Shown: piece by piece, positions 11,973 to 21,261 of the stretch | How positions within the stretch are numbered: position 1 is the first letter of the stretch | Layout: each line of letters starts with the position of its first letter | Assembly: GCF_003600645.1 (NCBI RefSeq) | Contig: NZ_CP032482.1 | Span: 2,914,001-2,978,000 of the forward strand | DNA: 64,000 nt | Reading direction: 5' to 3' | Origin: Yersinia rochesterensis | GTDB taxonomy: Bacteria > Pseudomonadota > Gammaproteobacteria > Enterobacterales > Enterobacteriaceae | Program-made: the position numbers and the translations under genes | The notes under the pieces: generated by a model | Told to the model about the DNA's origin: nothing | What the model saw: the letters and a program-made list of their open reading frames with translations, nothing else | The model's database searches: none

Positions 11973-12532
11973 GGATATTGCTCCAGTAACTTCTCAATAT
12001 CTTCAGGTTTCAGGTGGCTGTGTGTATCGTCGTCGATCATCATGGTCGGGCCACGATCACAGTTACCCAAGCAGCAGGTTGGCAGCAGTGTAAAACGGCC
12101 ATCAAAGGTCGTCTGACCTGGCTGAATGCTGAGTTTTTTCGAAATCGCAGCTTGGATCCCCTGATAACCGGTGATGTGGCACACCACGCTGTCACAGTAA
12201 CGGATCACATGGCGTCCAACAGGTTGGCGGAAGATCTGGCTGTAGAATGTCGCGACACCTTCAACATCACTGGCCGGGATACCCAGCACTTCAGCAATGG
12301 CATGAATCGCCCCATCCGGTACCCAACCGCGTTGTTTCTGCACAATTTTCAGTGCTTCTATCGACGCGGCGCGGGCATCTTCGTAATGGTGCTTTTCATG
12401 TTCGATAGCATCACGTTCTTCAGCGCTCAATTCGAAAACTTCAGCTGTGATGGCTGGTTCAGCCGCATTGACTGCCAGATTCGCCACATTTTGGCTTTCG
12501 TTACTCACCTGAGTCTCTTTTTGATCACTCAT
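11969..12532 (-). CDS. nuoE: NADH-quinone oxidoreductase subunit E (2Fe-2S, cluster N1a)
   Basis: NuoE is the thioredoxin-fold 2Fe-2S subunit of the NADH module. The four cluster ligands are seen in CDSVVCH and CCLGNCD. At 187 residues it is about 20 longer than E. coli NuoE because of an N-terminal extension rich in Asn, Ala and Glu before [20 protein letters not shown]. It is two bases after nuoC and overlaps nuoF. Confidence 0.97.
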   Translation of the reverse strand: MSDQKETQVSNESQNVANLAVNAAEPAITAEVFELSAEERDAIEHEKHHYEDARAASIEALKIVQKQRGWVPDGAIHAIAEVLGIPASDVEGVATFYSQIFRQPVGRHVIRYCDSVVCHITGYQGIQAAISKKLSIQPGQTTFDGRFTLLPTCCLGNCDRGPTMMIDDDTHSHLKPEDIEKLLEQYP

Positions 12533-12534
12533 AA

Positions 12535-14331
12535 TTAGCGGTCCACATCAGACATTACAAAATCGATACTGCCCAGATAGACGATCAGGTCAGATACCAG
12601 GCTGCCACGGATAACCGATGGGATCTGCTGCAAATGGGCATAGCTTGGCGTGCGTATCCGAGTGCGATAGCTCATGGTGCTGGCGTCACTGGTCAGATAG
12701 TAGCTGTTGATCCCTTTGGTCGCTTCAACCATTTGGAATGATTCGTTAGCTGGCATCACTGGACCCCATGAAACTTGCAGGAAGTGAGTAATCAGCGTTT
12801 CGATATGTTGAAGCGTACGTTCTTTCGGTGGCGGAGTCGTGAGTGGGTGGTCGGCCTTGAATGGGCCTTCTGGCATGTTTTTATAACATTGCTCCAGAAT
12901 GCGCAGGCTTTGACGCAATTCCTCCACTTTCAACATCACGCGGTCATAACAGTCGCCGTTGTTGCCGACTGGCACTTCGAAATCAAAGTTTTCGTAGCCG
13001 GAGTATGGACGCCATTTACGCACATCAAACTCAACGCCAGTAGCGCGCAAGCCAGCACCGGTCACGCCCCATTCCAATGCTTCTTTGGAATTGTAGGCAG
13101 CAACACCGATAGAACGCCCTTTCAGGATACTGTTCTGCAATGCAGCTTTGACGTAGGAATCAAGGCGTTTTGGCATCCAGTCAAGGAAGTCACGCAGCAA
13201 ACGTTCCCAGCCACGCGGCAGGTCATGTGCAACACCGCCAATACGGAACCAAGCCGGGTGCATACGGAAACCAGTGATTGCTTCCACTAAATCGTATACT
13301 TTCTGCCGATCGGTAAAGGCAAAGAACACCGGCGTCATTGCACCGACGTCTTGGATGAAAGTACTGATGTACAGTAAGTGACTGTTGATACGGAATAACT
13401 CGGACAGCATAACGCGGATGGTTTTAACGCGATCCGGCACTTCAATGCCCGCCAGTTTTTCAACTGCCAGCACGTAAGGCATTTCGTTAACACAGCCGCC
13501 AAGGTATTCAATACGGTCGGTATAAGGAATGTAGCTGTGCCACGACTGGCGCTCGCCCATCTTCTCCGCACCACGGTGGTGGTAACCTACATCCGGCACA
13601 CAGTCGACAATCTCTTCACCATCAAGCTGCAACACGATACGGAACGCACCGTGTGAAGAGGGGTGGTTTGGGCCGAGGTTAAGGAACATAAAGTCCTCGT
13701 TTTCGGTCCCGCGCTTCATACCCCAATCTTCAGGTTTGAAAGTCAGTGACTCCATTTCTAGATCTTCTTTCTGCTTGGTCAGCACAAAGGGATCAAACTC
13801 GGTAGCACGAGCTGGATAGTCTTTTCGCAGCGGGTGGCCTTCCCAGCTCTGCGGCATCATGATGCGCGTCAGATGCGGGTGACCATCAAAGGTAATACCG
13901 AACATTTCCCAAGTTTCGCGCTCATACCAGTTGGCATTAGGGAAAATCTTGGTCGCTGTGGACACGTGCAAGTCTTTTTCAGACAGTGCCACTTTCAGCA
14001 TGATGTCGCGGTTGCGCTCGATGGAAAGCAGATGATAGAAAACAGAAAAATCCGCAGCAGGGAGACCCTGGCGGTGAGTACGAAGGCGCTCATCTACACC
14101 ATGCAGGTCAAACAGCATGACATACGGCTTCGGTTGTTTTCTCAGGAACGTCATTACTTCCAGCAATTGTTCACGCTTCACCCATACCACGGGCATACCG
14201 GTACGAGTGGCTTGAACAACAAAGGCCTCTGGCCCAAAACGGTTCGACAGTTCACCAATCACCGGGTCATCAAGATGGTCTCGGGTCTGCCATGCTGGCT
14301 GGGTGCTGTCGGACGTCGTTAAATCGGTCAT
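12535..14331 (-). CDS. nuoC: NADH-quinone oxidoreductase fused subunit C/D
   Basis: This is the fused NuoCD protein of enterobacteria (598 residues, normal length). The first 190 or so residues are the NuoC 30-kDa domain ([20 protein letters not shown]). The rest is the NuoD 49-kDa domain, related to NiFe hydrogenase large subunits, with [28 protein letters not shown] and C-terminal [18 protein letters not shown] at the quinone site. A 139-base gap to nuoB contains two close copies of TTCACCACACTG. Confidence 0.98.
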   Translation of the reverse strand: MTDLTTSDSTQPAWQTRDHLDDPVIGELSNRFGPEAFVVQATRTGMPVVWVKREQLLEVMTFLRKQPKPYVMLFDLHGVDERLRTHRQGLPAADFSVFYHLLSIERNRDIMLKVALSEKDLHVSTATKIFPNANWYERETWEMFGITFDGHPHLTRIMMPQSWEGHPLRKDYPARATEFDPFVLTKQKEDLEMESLTFKPEDWGMKRGTENEDFMFLNLGPNHPSSHGAFRIVLQLDGEEIVDCVPDVGYHHRGAEKMGERQSWHSYIPYTDRIEYLGGCVNEMPYVLAVEKLAGIEVPDRVKTIRVMLSELFRINSHLLYISTFIQDVGAMTPVFFAFTDRQKVYDLVEAITGFRMHPAWFRIGGVAHDLPRGWERLLRDFLDWMPKRLDSYVKAALQNSILKGRSIGVAAYNSKEALEWGVTGAGLRATGVEFDVRKWRPYSGYENFDFEVPVGNNGDCYDRVMLKVEELRQSLRILEQCYKNMPEGPFKADHPLTTPPPKERTLQHIETLITHFLQVSWGPVMPANESFQMVEATKGINSYYLTSDASTMSYRTRIRTPSYAHLQQIPSVIRGSLVSDLIVYLGSIDFVMSDVDR

Positions 14332-14470
14332 TATTTATTCACCACACTGTTTTTTCACCACACTGAATGTGTCATTTTGTGGTTATTTGCCGCACACATG
14401 TTCTGGAAGAAAAAGGGTCTCTCCAAAAACAAATCACTTACGCACCAAAATCTTGCGCCTAAAGGCAATA

Positions 14471-15148
14471 TTAGATTTCGTCAGGTGTACGCAGGTTAGT
14501 TACTGCAATTCGTTCAGCATGCTTACGTTCTCTTTCTGGCTGCATATTGGCGCGATAAACACCTTGATCACCCACAACCCAAGAGAGAGGACGGCGCTCT
14601 TTACCGATAGATTCCTGTAGCAACAACAATGCTTGCATATAGGCTTCTGGGCGCGGTGGACAGCCAGGGATGTACACATCTACTGGCAGGAATTTATCCA
14701 CACCTTGTACTACAGAATAGATATCGTACATGCCGCCGGAGTTGGCACAGGCGCCCATGGAAATGACCCATTTTGGTTCTAGCATTTGTTCATACAAACG
14801 CTGAATAACTGGGGCCATTTTAGTAAAGCAGGTACCGGCCACGACCATGAAATCGGCCTGGCGCGGGGAGGCACGCAATACTTCGGCACCGAAACGTGCC
14901 ACGTCATGTACGGCAGTGAACGAGGTCACCATCTCGACATAACAACAGGAAAGACCGAAGTTATACGGCCAAAGAGAGTTCTTACGCCCCCAGTTCACCA
15001 TGTCATGCATGGCATGCTCAAGTTTACCCATGTAAACACTACGGTGGACATGTTGCTCGAGAGGATCGCCGCTGACGGTTTCCTGAGTTTGCAGGGGGTA
15101 ACGGTCATTCTCACCGTTAGGGTCTATGCGGGTGAGCGTATAGTCCAT
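14471..15148 (-). CDS. nuoB: NADH-quinone oxidoreductase subunit B (cluster N2)
   Basis: NuoB holds cluster N2, which reduces quinone. The tandem cysteines ([10 protein letters not shown]), the [12 protein letters not shown] cysteine and the PGCPPRPEA cysteine that bind the cluster are all present. The product is 225 residues (E. coli 220). It lies downstream of nuoA, separated by an ERIC element that is transcribed with the operon. Confidence 0.98.
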   Translation of the reverse strand: MDYTLTRIDPNGENDRYPLQTQETVSGDPLEQHVHRSVYMGKLEHAMHDMVNWGRKNSLWPYNFGLSCCYVEMVTSFTAVHDVARFGAEVLRASPRQADFMVVAGTCFTKMAPVIQRLYEQMLEPKWVISMGACANSGGMYDIYSVVQGVDKFLPVDVYIPGCPPRPEAYMQALLLLQESIGKERRPLSWVVGDQGVYRANMQPERERKHAERIAVTNLRTPDEI

Positions 15149-15177
15149 GTTAATGCCTCGCTGTATTTATTGACCAC

Positions 15178-15303
15178 TATACCTTTTGTACTTGAAGCCA
15201 CAGGGTGGTTAGCTGTGCGCCCTCACCCGATAAGTTTACCTAGGTAAGCTTATCGGGGTTCGCTCGCTTGCTGCCGACCTGCAACATCAATCTCTTTGGG
15301 TAT
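15178..15303. repeat. ERIC element spanning the nuoA-nuoB junction
   Basis: A 126-bp ERIC with the expected TATACC-like ends and central palindrome TTTACCTAGGTAAGCTT. Its two arms match the other ERICs in this window, for example CTTGAAGCCACAGGG and CTTGCTGCCGACCTGCAA read on the plus strand. It overlaps the last 54 bases of nuoA, so it encodes the last 17 residues and the stop. ERICs of Yersinia are known miniature elements that duplicate TA on insertion and are often co-transcribed. Confidence 0.92.
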
Positions 15304-15750
15304 ATCTTGCGGATGACTGCTGGCGTATCTGACTATGCTCGGTTTGCTCACGCGGCGGTTAGAACGCGTAGGAGTCCAATCTAGAGCGCCAATACGCACC
15401 AGATAAACCAAACCAGCCAAGAGCACCAAAATGAAAATGGTTGCTTCGATAAAGCCTATCCAGCCACTCTCTCGGATAGAGATTGACCACGCATACAGAT
15501 ACAAGGCTTCAACATCGAAAATAACAAAGAACATCGCGACCAGGTAAAATTTAGCAGACAGGCGCATGCGCGCGGAGCCTACTGAATCAATACCCGACTC
15601 GTAAGGGACGTTTTTGGCGCGGGCCCGAGCTCTCCCGCCCAGAAAGAACGCACCTAGCAGCATCAAACCGCACAGCCCGATAGCGCCGATCAGGAATACA
15701 GCAAACGCCCAATGATGAGCGATAACTTCAGTGGTTGTTGACATACTCAT
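15250..15750 (-). CDS. nuoA: NADH-quinone oxidoreductase subunit A
   Basis: NuoA is a three-helix membrane subunit (ND3 homologue) at the junction of the two arms of complex I. The core matches E. coli NuoA closely, including [24 protein letters not shown] and [14 protein letters not shown]. It is 166 residues against 147 in E. coli. The last 17 residues ([17 protein letters not shown]) and the stop codon are encoded by an ERIC repeat. First gene of the operon; its promoter must lie in the 675-base region upstream. Confidence 0.97.
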   Translation of the reverse strand: MSMSTTTEVIAHHWAFAVFLIGAIGLCGLMLLGAFFLGGRARARAKNVPYESGIDSVGSARMRLSAKFYLVAMFFVIFDVEALYLYAWSISIRESGWIGFIEATIFILVLLAGLVYLVRIGALDWTPTRSNRRVSKPSIVRYASSHPQDIPKEIDVAGRQQASEPR

Positions 15751-16372
15751 TGCTTACTCATCAAAAGTGGCGTCGAACATCCTGCTCTTGTGTTGGCAGT
15801 TAGTGCACCACATCGATTCAAAGGGAAGGATAAAAACCACACAAAACACACTGTCTTTACAACTGTTTAGCCAGTGTTTTACTGTGGGCTTTTTACTCCT
15901 TTCAGTAACCTTTTGTCAACTTTGACAAAAGTAACTACAGATTAATTTACAAACGCACGATCTTACTTAACAATTGGTGCGAACCTGCAAGCTAAATCGA
16001 GTCAGTAATTTGTTAAGTCAGAACATACACCTATAAACCAATGTGGATGTTTCGTTATAACTATACCATTGTCTCAGGAATAACCGGTTCTTCCACTCAC
16101 TAGCTAGGGGTATTTTTTTGATCCAGAACACGTTTTGAGTGTTATTTCATAAATATTCGGCACGAAAAGTTTCATTTGTTTATTTAAAATAAATGAAACG
16201 GTGTTTTATTAAAAAATACATTTTTAATAAAAAAAGCGATATTAACCACTAATTTAATAAGGCTTATGACTGTTGTCCGTGGCAGAAAAACCTCTATAAG
16301 TAAAATAAAACGACGTTTTACTCATGAAATTAAACTTAAAGTGATAAAAAAGGGGTTTTCATAAAAATGAAA
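15751..16372. promoter_or_regulatory. nuo upstream region, AT-rich, with a 22-bp palindrome
   Basis: No gene is seen between nuoA and lrhA. The region is AT-rich and must hold the nuo promoter. The clearest feature is a perfect inverted repeat, CTTTTGTCAA at 15910-15919 and TTGACAAAAG at 15922-15931 with a two-base spacer, about 160 bases upstream of nuoA. Its compact symmetry looks like a dimeric regulator site. In E. coli nuo is controlled by ArcA, NarL, Fnr and Fis, but I could not match this palindrome to any of them. Confidence 0.5.
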
Positions 16373-16373
16373 A

Positions 16374-16400
16374 TAAAAAAAGCTCCTAAAATAAGGAGCT
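16374..16400 (-). terminator. Rho-independent terminator of lrhA
   Basis: The stem AGCTCCT (16381-16387) pairs with AGGAGCT (16394-16400) across a six-base loop. On the minus strand it is followed by seven T residues. It lies about 25 bases after the lrhA stop. Confidence 0.88.
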
Positions 16401-16425
16401 TATGATAATTTATGTAAACAGAAAC

Positions 16426-17358
16426 TTAATTTTGATCGTCTATTACATAATCAGAATTAAGCATTAAATCCACACCGGACTGCAAACCATGTTGATGACC
16501 AGTCTGCATAGCGTCGAAAATGGCCAAGGCCAATTCATTACCGCTCCCACTGACTTTGCATAATGAATAATGGGTTTCAGGCAGGCGAGGTAGCCCTTCT
16601 ATTTCACCCAATACGCGCAAATCAGGACTCATCATCTCTATCGGTCTGGCGGTCACACCCAGCCCTGCTCTCACTGCTGCACGGATGGCAGAAAGTGAAG
16701 AGGCAACATAGGCAATACGCCATGCTATACCGGCTCTGGTCAAATACTCTATTGCCATATCACGGAATGGGCTTGGCTCATCCATAACGACTAAAGGTAC
16801 TGATTCGCCGGGCTGGAACTGATAATCGGCAGAACAATACCAAAGCGTCGGTGATGTTCTTAAAATCACATGAGGGTGGTTGTCGACCTTAGCGGTGGTA
16901 ATAGCCAGGTCAACTTCGCCATGACTCAGCATGTCAGCAATGAGTGGGCTACGTTTTACCCGCACATCGATAGCCAGTCGAGGATAGAGCGTCGCCACTC
17001 GATTTAGCAGGAAAGGCAACAGTGTATCGGCAGTATCATCAGATGCGCCGATAATAAGTGACCCTTCTACATTGCTATACATCAGCGACGTACAAGCTTC
17101 ATCGTTGAAACGTAATATTTTTCTAGCATAGCCAAGTAACTGGAGACCATGTTCAGTGAGTAATTTGTTACGCCCGTGACGGGCAAATAACTCCTTACCA
17201 ACCAACTGTTCTAACCGTTGCATTTGTTGGCTAACTGCTGATTGAGTTCGACAAACCGCTGCCGCAGCAGAGGCAAAAGTATTCAAGTCAGCAACAGCTA
17301 CAAAGGTTCTAAGCAGATCGAGGTCGAGATTAATTATCGGACGATTTGCATTTGTCAT
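16426..17358 (-). CDS. lrhA: LysR-family regulator LrhA (RovM in Yersinia)
   Basis: A 310-residue LysR-type transcription factor. The N-terminal winged helix-turn-helix (about residues 11-70) reads [23 protein letters not shown] and [19 protein letters not shown], followed by a substrate-binding-type effector domain. Position between nuo and alaA and sequence identify it as LrhA; orthologues are HexA in plant pathogens and RovM in Yersinia, which control motility, adhesion and virulence regulators. It has its own terminator and a very long AT-rich upstream region, as in relatives, where it is autoregulated and nutrient-responsive. Confidence 0.95.
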   Translation of the reverse strand: MTNANRPIINLDLDLLRTFVAVADLNTFASAAAAVCRTQSAVSQQMQRLEQLVGKELFARHGRNKLLTEHGLQLLGYARKILRFNDEACTSLMYSNVEGSLIIGASDDTADTLLPFLLNRVATLYPRLAIDVRVKRSPLIADMLSHGEVDLAITTAKVDNHPHVILRTSPTLWYCSADYQFQPGESVPLVVMDEPSPFRDMAIEYLTRAGIAWRIAYVASSLSAIRAAVRAGLGVTARPIEMMSPDLRVLGEIEGLPRLPETHYSLCKVSGSGNELALAIFDAMQTGHQHGLQSGVDLMLNSDYVIDDQN

Positions 17359-18119
17359 AGTGTATTCTTCACTTTTTTGAATTCTAATTACAAACTACCC
17401 TGGTGTTTAAGTATTAGCGCCATCAATAAGGAACAACGCTAAGTATGACAGTACCCCACTCATTAGAGTAGGGCAAAAAATTTACTTATATTTCGTTACC
17501 GCTATCTCTTTTTAAAAAAACTATTGGCGAAACTCTGTATTTGTTTGTGGATATGATCATAAAAATTCGCTAAATCTTCGATAAATGAAGATTTTTTCCT
17601 TTAGAAACTCTGATTTTTTGAAACATTTATAAAGCGGAAAAACCCCACTTTAAATAAATCATCCAGATTTACCCTCCATAAAATATTAAAAACATCAATA
17701 TTTTCTTGGCTGATTTTTTTATTTAATTTAGTAATTTCAAACATTAACATTTAACAATCGATAAGCCACTACAAGGATAACATTAGACATTTTTAATAGT
17801 TTTCCTATTTACAAATCTGGCTTTCTGCGCCCCACTATATATGTATGATGATATAAACTGTTGAATTCAGATCCTAACCATTAAAACTCAACGTGATTGG
17901 ATGCCAATATTTTCCATATCCGTCTGTCTTCATACAATAAAAAAACGGACCTTATTTTATTGATAACTATTTTTTGCTGATACCCGCAGACGCCAAACTC
18001 TGTCAGAAAAAACTTCAGGCAAACTCATCAATCAAACATCACCAGACAGGTTTGACGACAAAAAACATCCGCCATACCCCGGCACTTTTCACCTGGAAGC
18101 CACTTGCATTAACGATGTA
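17359..18119. promoter_or_regulatory. Long AT-rich region upstream of lrhA
   Basis: About 760 bases without a credible gene lie between the lrhA start and the ERIC before alaA. The stretch is strongly AT-rich with many A and T runs, the type of DNA bound by H-NS. Orthologues of lrhA are known for long 5' regulatory regions, so the lrhA promoter and its control sites are probably here. I see no strong dyad or open frame. Confidence 0.45.
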
Positions 18120-18322
18120 TATAAACTCTAAATAACTCGAGTTGTAGGAAAGCGGTAAACGAACAAATCCCGCTGAGTTGACGCCAGTCAATAATTCGGG
18201 TTACAAACCTGCCTGGAGCAGAATTGAACGCTGTTCGCAGCGACCTCAACGAGACGAGACCCATGAACGGGTGAGTAATGAGAGTAGCCAGTACACATTC
18301 AGTTTGTAGTATGACGAGTATA
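18120..18322. repeat. Long ERIC element with internal insertion, upstream of alaA
   Basis: The left arm (AAATAACTCGAGTTG and AGCGGTAAACGAACAAATCC) and the right arm (GGGTGAGTAATGAGAGTAGCC, ending ATGACGAGTATA) match ERIC, but about 65 bases are inserted after the ATTCGGGT motif of the right half, giving roughly 203 bp. A false ATG at 18278 inside it opens a frame into alaA. Confidence 0.8.
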
Positions 18323-18415
18323 GAGCTTCAAAAATCAACGGCGTCGGAGTACATTGAACACCTTGCCGTGTTCTACGCGAGGACACGCTTTTACCAGCAA
18401 AAGGCTCAATTTTTT

Positions 18416-19630
18416 ATGTCCCCCATTGAGAAATCCAGCAAACTAGACAACGTCTGTTACGACATTCGTGGCCCAGTGCTAAAAGAAGCTAAGCGTCTTG
18501 AAGAAGAAGGTAACAAGGTTCTGAAACTGAATATCGGCAACCCTGCCCCGTTTGGTTTCGATGCACCAGATGAAATTCTGGTGGATGTGATCCGTAATTT
18601 GCCGACTGCACAGGGCTATTGCGACTCCAAAGGCCTATATTCGGCGCGCAAAGCCATTATGCAGCACTATCAGGCTCGCAATATGCGCGACCTAACAGTG
18701 GAGGATATCTACATTGGGAATGGCGTTTCTGAGCTAATCGTGCAATCCATGCAAGCATTGTTGAACCTTGGCGATGAAATGCTGGTACCCGCCCCGGACT
18801 ATCCGTTATGGACGGCGGCAGTGTCGCTTTCAAGCGGCAAAGCTGTGCATTATATGTGTGATGAAGAATCAGGCTGGTTCCCTGATTTAGATGATATCCG
18901 CAGTAAAATCACCCCCCGTACTCGCGGGATAGTGATTATCAACCCAAATAACCCCACAGGCGCGGTCTACAGCAAAGAGCTGTTGCTGGAAATTGTCGAA
19001 ATCGCCCGCCAGAATGACCTGATTATTTTTGCCGATGAAATCTACGATAAGATTTTATACGATGAAGCTCAGCATCATTCGATTGCCGCATTGGCACCTG
19101 ATTTACTGACGGTGACCTTCAATGGTTTGTCCAAAACTTATCGCGTTGCCGGTTTCCGTCAGGGCTGGATGGTATTGAATGGGCCGAAGAAGCATGCCAA
19201 AGGTTACATTGAAGGTTTGGAAATGCTGGCATCCATGCGCTTGTGCGCCAACGTGCCAATGCAGCATGCCATCCAAACAGCACTGGGAGGCTATCAAAGC
19301 ATCAGTGAATTTATACAACCGGGTGGGCGTTTATATGAACAACGCGACCGCGCCTGGGAACTCATCAACCAGATCCCCGGAGTTTCCTGCGTAAAACCCC
19401 AGGGCGCACTGTATATGTTCCCGCGCATTGATCAGAAAAAATTCAATCTGAAAGACGATCAGAAATTGGTATTGGACCTGCTGTTGCAGGAAAAAGTCTT
19501 GTTGGTGCAAGGCAGTGCCTTTAACTGGCCGTATCCCGACCATGTGCGAATTGTGACCTTACCGCGCGTGGATGAGTTGGAGATGGCCGTTGGTAAACTG
19601 GGGCGCTTCCTGGAAAACTATCACCAATAA
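18416..19630 (+). CDS. alaA: Alanine transaminase AlaA
   Basis: A PLP-dependent class I/II aminotransferase that makes L-alanine from pyruvate and glutamate. The 404-residue product, from MSPIEKSSKLDNVCYDIRGP, matches E. coli AlaA over its full length (405). Visible motifs are NPNNPTGAVYS, FADEIYDKILYD and the PLP lysine in FNGLSKTYRVAGFRQGW near residue 240. The same frame is open 46 codons further upstream, but that part runs into an ERIC and does not resemble the family, so I choose the ATG at 18416. Confidence 0.97.
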   Translation: MSPIEKSSKLDNVCYDIRGPVLKEAKRLEEEGNKVLKLNIGNPAPFGFDAPDEILVDVIRNLPTAQGYCDSKGLYSARKAIMQHYQARNMRDLTVEDIYIGNGVSELIVQSMQALLNLGDEMLVPAPDYPLWTAAVSLSSGKAVHYMCDEESGWFPDLDDIRSKITPRTRGIVIINPNNPTGAVYSKELLLEIVEIARQNDLIIFADEIYDKILYDEAQHHSIAALAPDLLTVTFNGLSKTYRVAGFRQGWMVLNGPKKHAKGYIEGLEMLASMRLCANVPMQHAIQTALGGYQSISEFIQPGGRLYEQRDRAWELINQIPGVSCVKPQGALYMFPRIDQKKFNLKDDQKLVLDLLLQEKVLLVQGSAFNWPYPDHVRIVTLPRVDELEMAVGKLGRFLENYHQ

Positions 19631-19940
19631 TTGCTTGTATAAATAGTGAGATAATGACAAATAATATTGAGACTTAACCAAAATATTATTTGTCATAAAT
19701 ATTTTTATCTAGCTAAATATTCACTTTATATCATCTTGGAATATACCCAACATTGAGTGTAGAATAGTTAAATAACTCATCTACACTAGTTAAACTCATT
19801 CAATAAATGAGTTTAATAGACTTGAATAGTATCGATAAAATCTCTATGTATTCTATATTTAGAATACAGGACACAACACACCAAATTTACCATGCATACC
19901 ATGAACATCATGCATATAGAATATAGACAAGGTGAATATT
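19631..19940. other. AT-rich spacer between alaA and a small exported protein gene
   Basis: About 310 bases without an open frame. It contains AATAATATT and AATATTATT-type inverted stretches just after alaA that could form a weak AT-rich hairpin, and repeated TAGAATA/TATAGAATATAGA motifs before the small gene. No clear promoter or terminator can be named. Confidence 0.3.
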
Positions 19941-20144
19941 ATGACTTATATAAAATCGATATCTCTATGTAGTTTATTGCTCTCGGCCATCCTTATAACG
20001 GCTCCTATCACTGGGCATGCTGATATGTACCAGGCACAACAACCTGACTTTTGTACTAAACCCGTGGAATCATGGGGTGTACATGATGTACTGATGGCTC
20101 CGTTTAGAGGGTTTATGTTGATATTTAGTCGCTCATGTGACTAA
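19941..20144 (+). CDS. Small exported protein, unknown function
   Basis: A 67-residue product with a convincing Sec signal peptide: MTYIKSIS, a hydrophobic core (LCSLLLSAILITAPIT) and a GHA cleavage motif before DMYQAQQPDF. The mature part is only about 40 residues with two cysteines (DFCTKPV and the near-terminal RSCD) that could form a disulphide. An AAGGTG ribosome-binding sequence lies seven bases before the ATG at 19941; a GTG at 19932 is an alternative start. I do not recognise the family. It stands alone in AT-rich DNA between alaA and yfbR. Confidence 0.65.
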   Translation: MTYIKSISLCSLLLSAILITAPITGHADMYQAQQPDFCTKPVESWGVHDVLMAPFRGFMLIFSRSCD

Positions 20145-20300
20145 AGAAATCATAATCGCTCTATAGTTAACACCTATTCAAGTCTATTTAATAATTTTTC
20201 AAAAATAAATCTGGGATCAATAATATAAAAGGTCATATTATTTTAATTACATCCGTAGAAATGAATATTTATAAGAGTAACTTATAGGAATCATCAGTTA
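20145..20300. other. AT-rich spacer upstream of the decayed ERIC before yfbR
   Basis: No open frame, strong repeat or terminator can be supported here. Together with the adjoining ERIC-like stretch and the bases up to 20482 it forms the 338-base region before yfbR, which must contain the yfbR promoter. Confidence 0.3.
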
Positions 20301-20422
20301 TATATTACAGGGCAATTAACTTGTATTACCGGCAAGATGGTCAGAAAGTGAAATTCAACAATCAGTCAATGGGTTTAGATGTGCGCAACCACTCCACTGC
20401 AACTTCAAGCACGATGGGTATA
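20301..20422. repeat. Decayed ERIC-like element upstream of yfbR
   Basis: The right part (GTGCGCAACC, then CTGCAACTTCAAGCACGATG and GGTATA) aligns well with an ERIC right arm. The left part is much weaker (TTGTATTACCGGCAAG against TTGCAGGTAGGCGGCAAG). Length is about 122 bp, near the ERIC norm. It ends about 60 bases before yfbR. Confidence 0.6.
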
Positions 20423-20482
20423 TAATGTCGCCACTGAGCCATCTCGGCATCCTATAGTTGCCGACAGAAAACTGAGATTAAC

Positions 20483-21076
20483 ATGAGCCACTTTTTTGCC
20501 CACCTATCCCGTTTGAAGCTGATTAATCGCTGGCCACTGATGCGCAATGTTCGCACTGAAAACGTTTCTGAGCACAGTTTGCAGGTGGCCTTTGTCGCTC
20601 ATGCACTGGCTATCATTAAGAACCGAAAATTTAATGGCAATCTCAATGCTGACCGTATCGCGCTGCTGGCGATGTATCACGATGCCAGTGAAGTGATAAC
20701 CGGCGATTTACCCACCCCTATCAAGTATTACAATCCTCAGATTGCCCATGAATACAAGAAGATAGAAAAAGTCGCTCAGCAAAAACTGATTGAAATGCTG
20801 CCAGAAGAGTTACAGCACGATTTTCGCTGTCTGCTGGATGAGCATTATTATAGTGAAGAAGAAAAAGCGTTGGTTAAACAAGCTGATGCGCTATGTGCTT
20901 ATCTAAAATGTTTAGAAGAATTATCCGCCGGTAATAATGAGTTTATTCAAGCTAAAGCGCGGTTAGAGAAAACTCTCGCCATGCGCCAAAGCCCGGAAAT
21001 GGATTACTTTATGGAAGTCTTCGTCCCCAGCTTTAGCCTGTCACTGGATGAAATCAGCCTCGATTCACTGGATTGA
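20483..21076 (+). CDS. yfbR: 5'-deoxynucleotidase YfbR
   Basis: An HD-domain phosphohydrolase that removes phosphate from deoxyribonucleoside 5'-monophosphates and takes part in dUMP/dTMP supply and nucleotide pool control. The 197-residue product matches E. coli YfbR (199). Metal-binding residues lie in [15 protein letters not shown] and in the HD pair of [20 protein letters not shown]. The gene stands alone and is followed by a strong terminator before the convergent yfbS. Confidence 0.96.
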   Translation: MSHFFAHLSRLKLINRWPLMRNVRTENVSEHSLQVAFVAHALAIIKNRKFNGNLNADRIALLAMYHDASEVITGDLPTPIKYYNPQIAHEYKKIEKVAQQKLIEMLPEELQHDFRCLLDEHYYSEEEKALVKQADALCAYLKCLEELSAGNNEFIQAKARLEKTLAMRQSPEMDYFMEVFVPSFSLSLDEISLDSLD

Positions 21077-21128
21077 AGTCAATTTTTAAAAGCACATTTG
21101 AGCTGCTGAATGAAGATTATAGGCAAGG

Positions 21129-21151
21129 AAAACGGGCAGGACGCCCGTTTT
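21129..21151. terminator. Bidirectional terminator between yfbR and yfbS
   Basis: A nine-base stem AAAACGGGC (21129-21137) and GCCCGTTTT (21143-21151) encloses a five-base loop. The A and T tracts on both flanks allow it to work for yfbR on the plus strand and for the convergent yfbS on the minus strand. Further stems follow: GTCAC/GTGAC at 21156-21171 and CCCCTTTGG/CCAAGGGG at 21171-21198. Confidence 0.8.
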
Positions 21152-21261
21152 AGGCGTCACGCGCTTGTGACCCCTTTGGCGGTTGAGGCACCAAGGGGCA
21201 AGGTGAGCACCAATCTCATATCAACCGAACTAAACACAACTCTTACCCTGTAGCATCCCAA

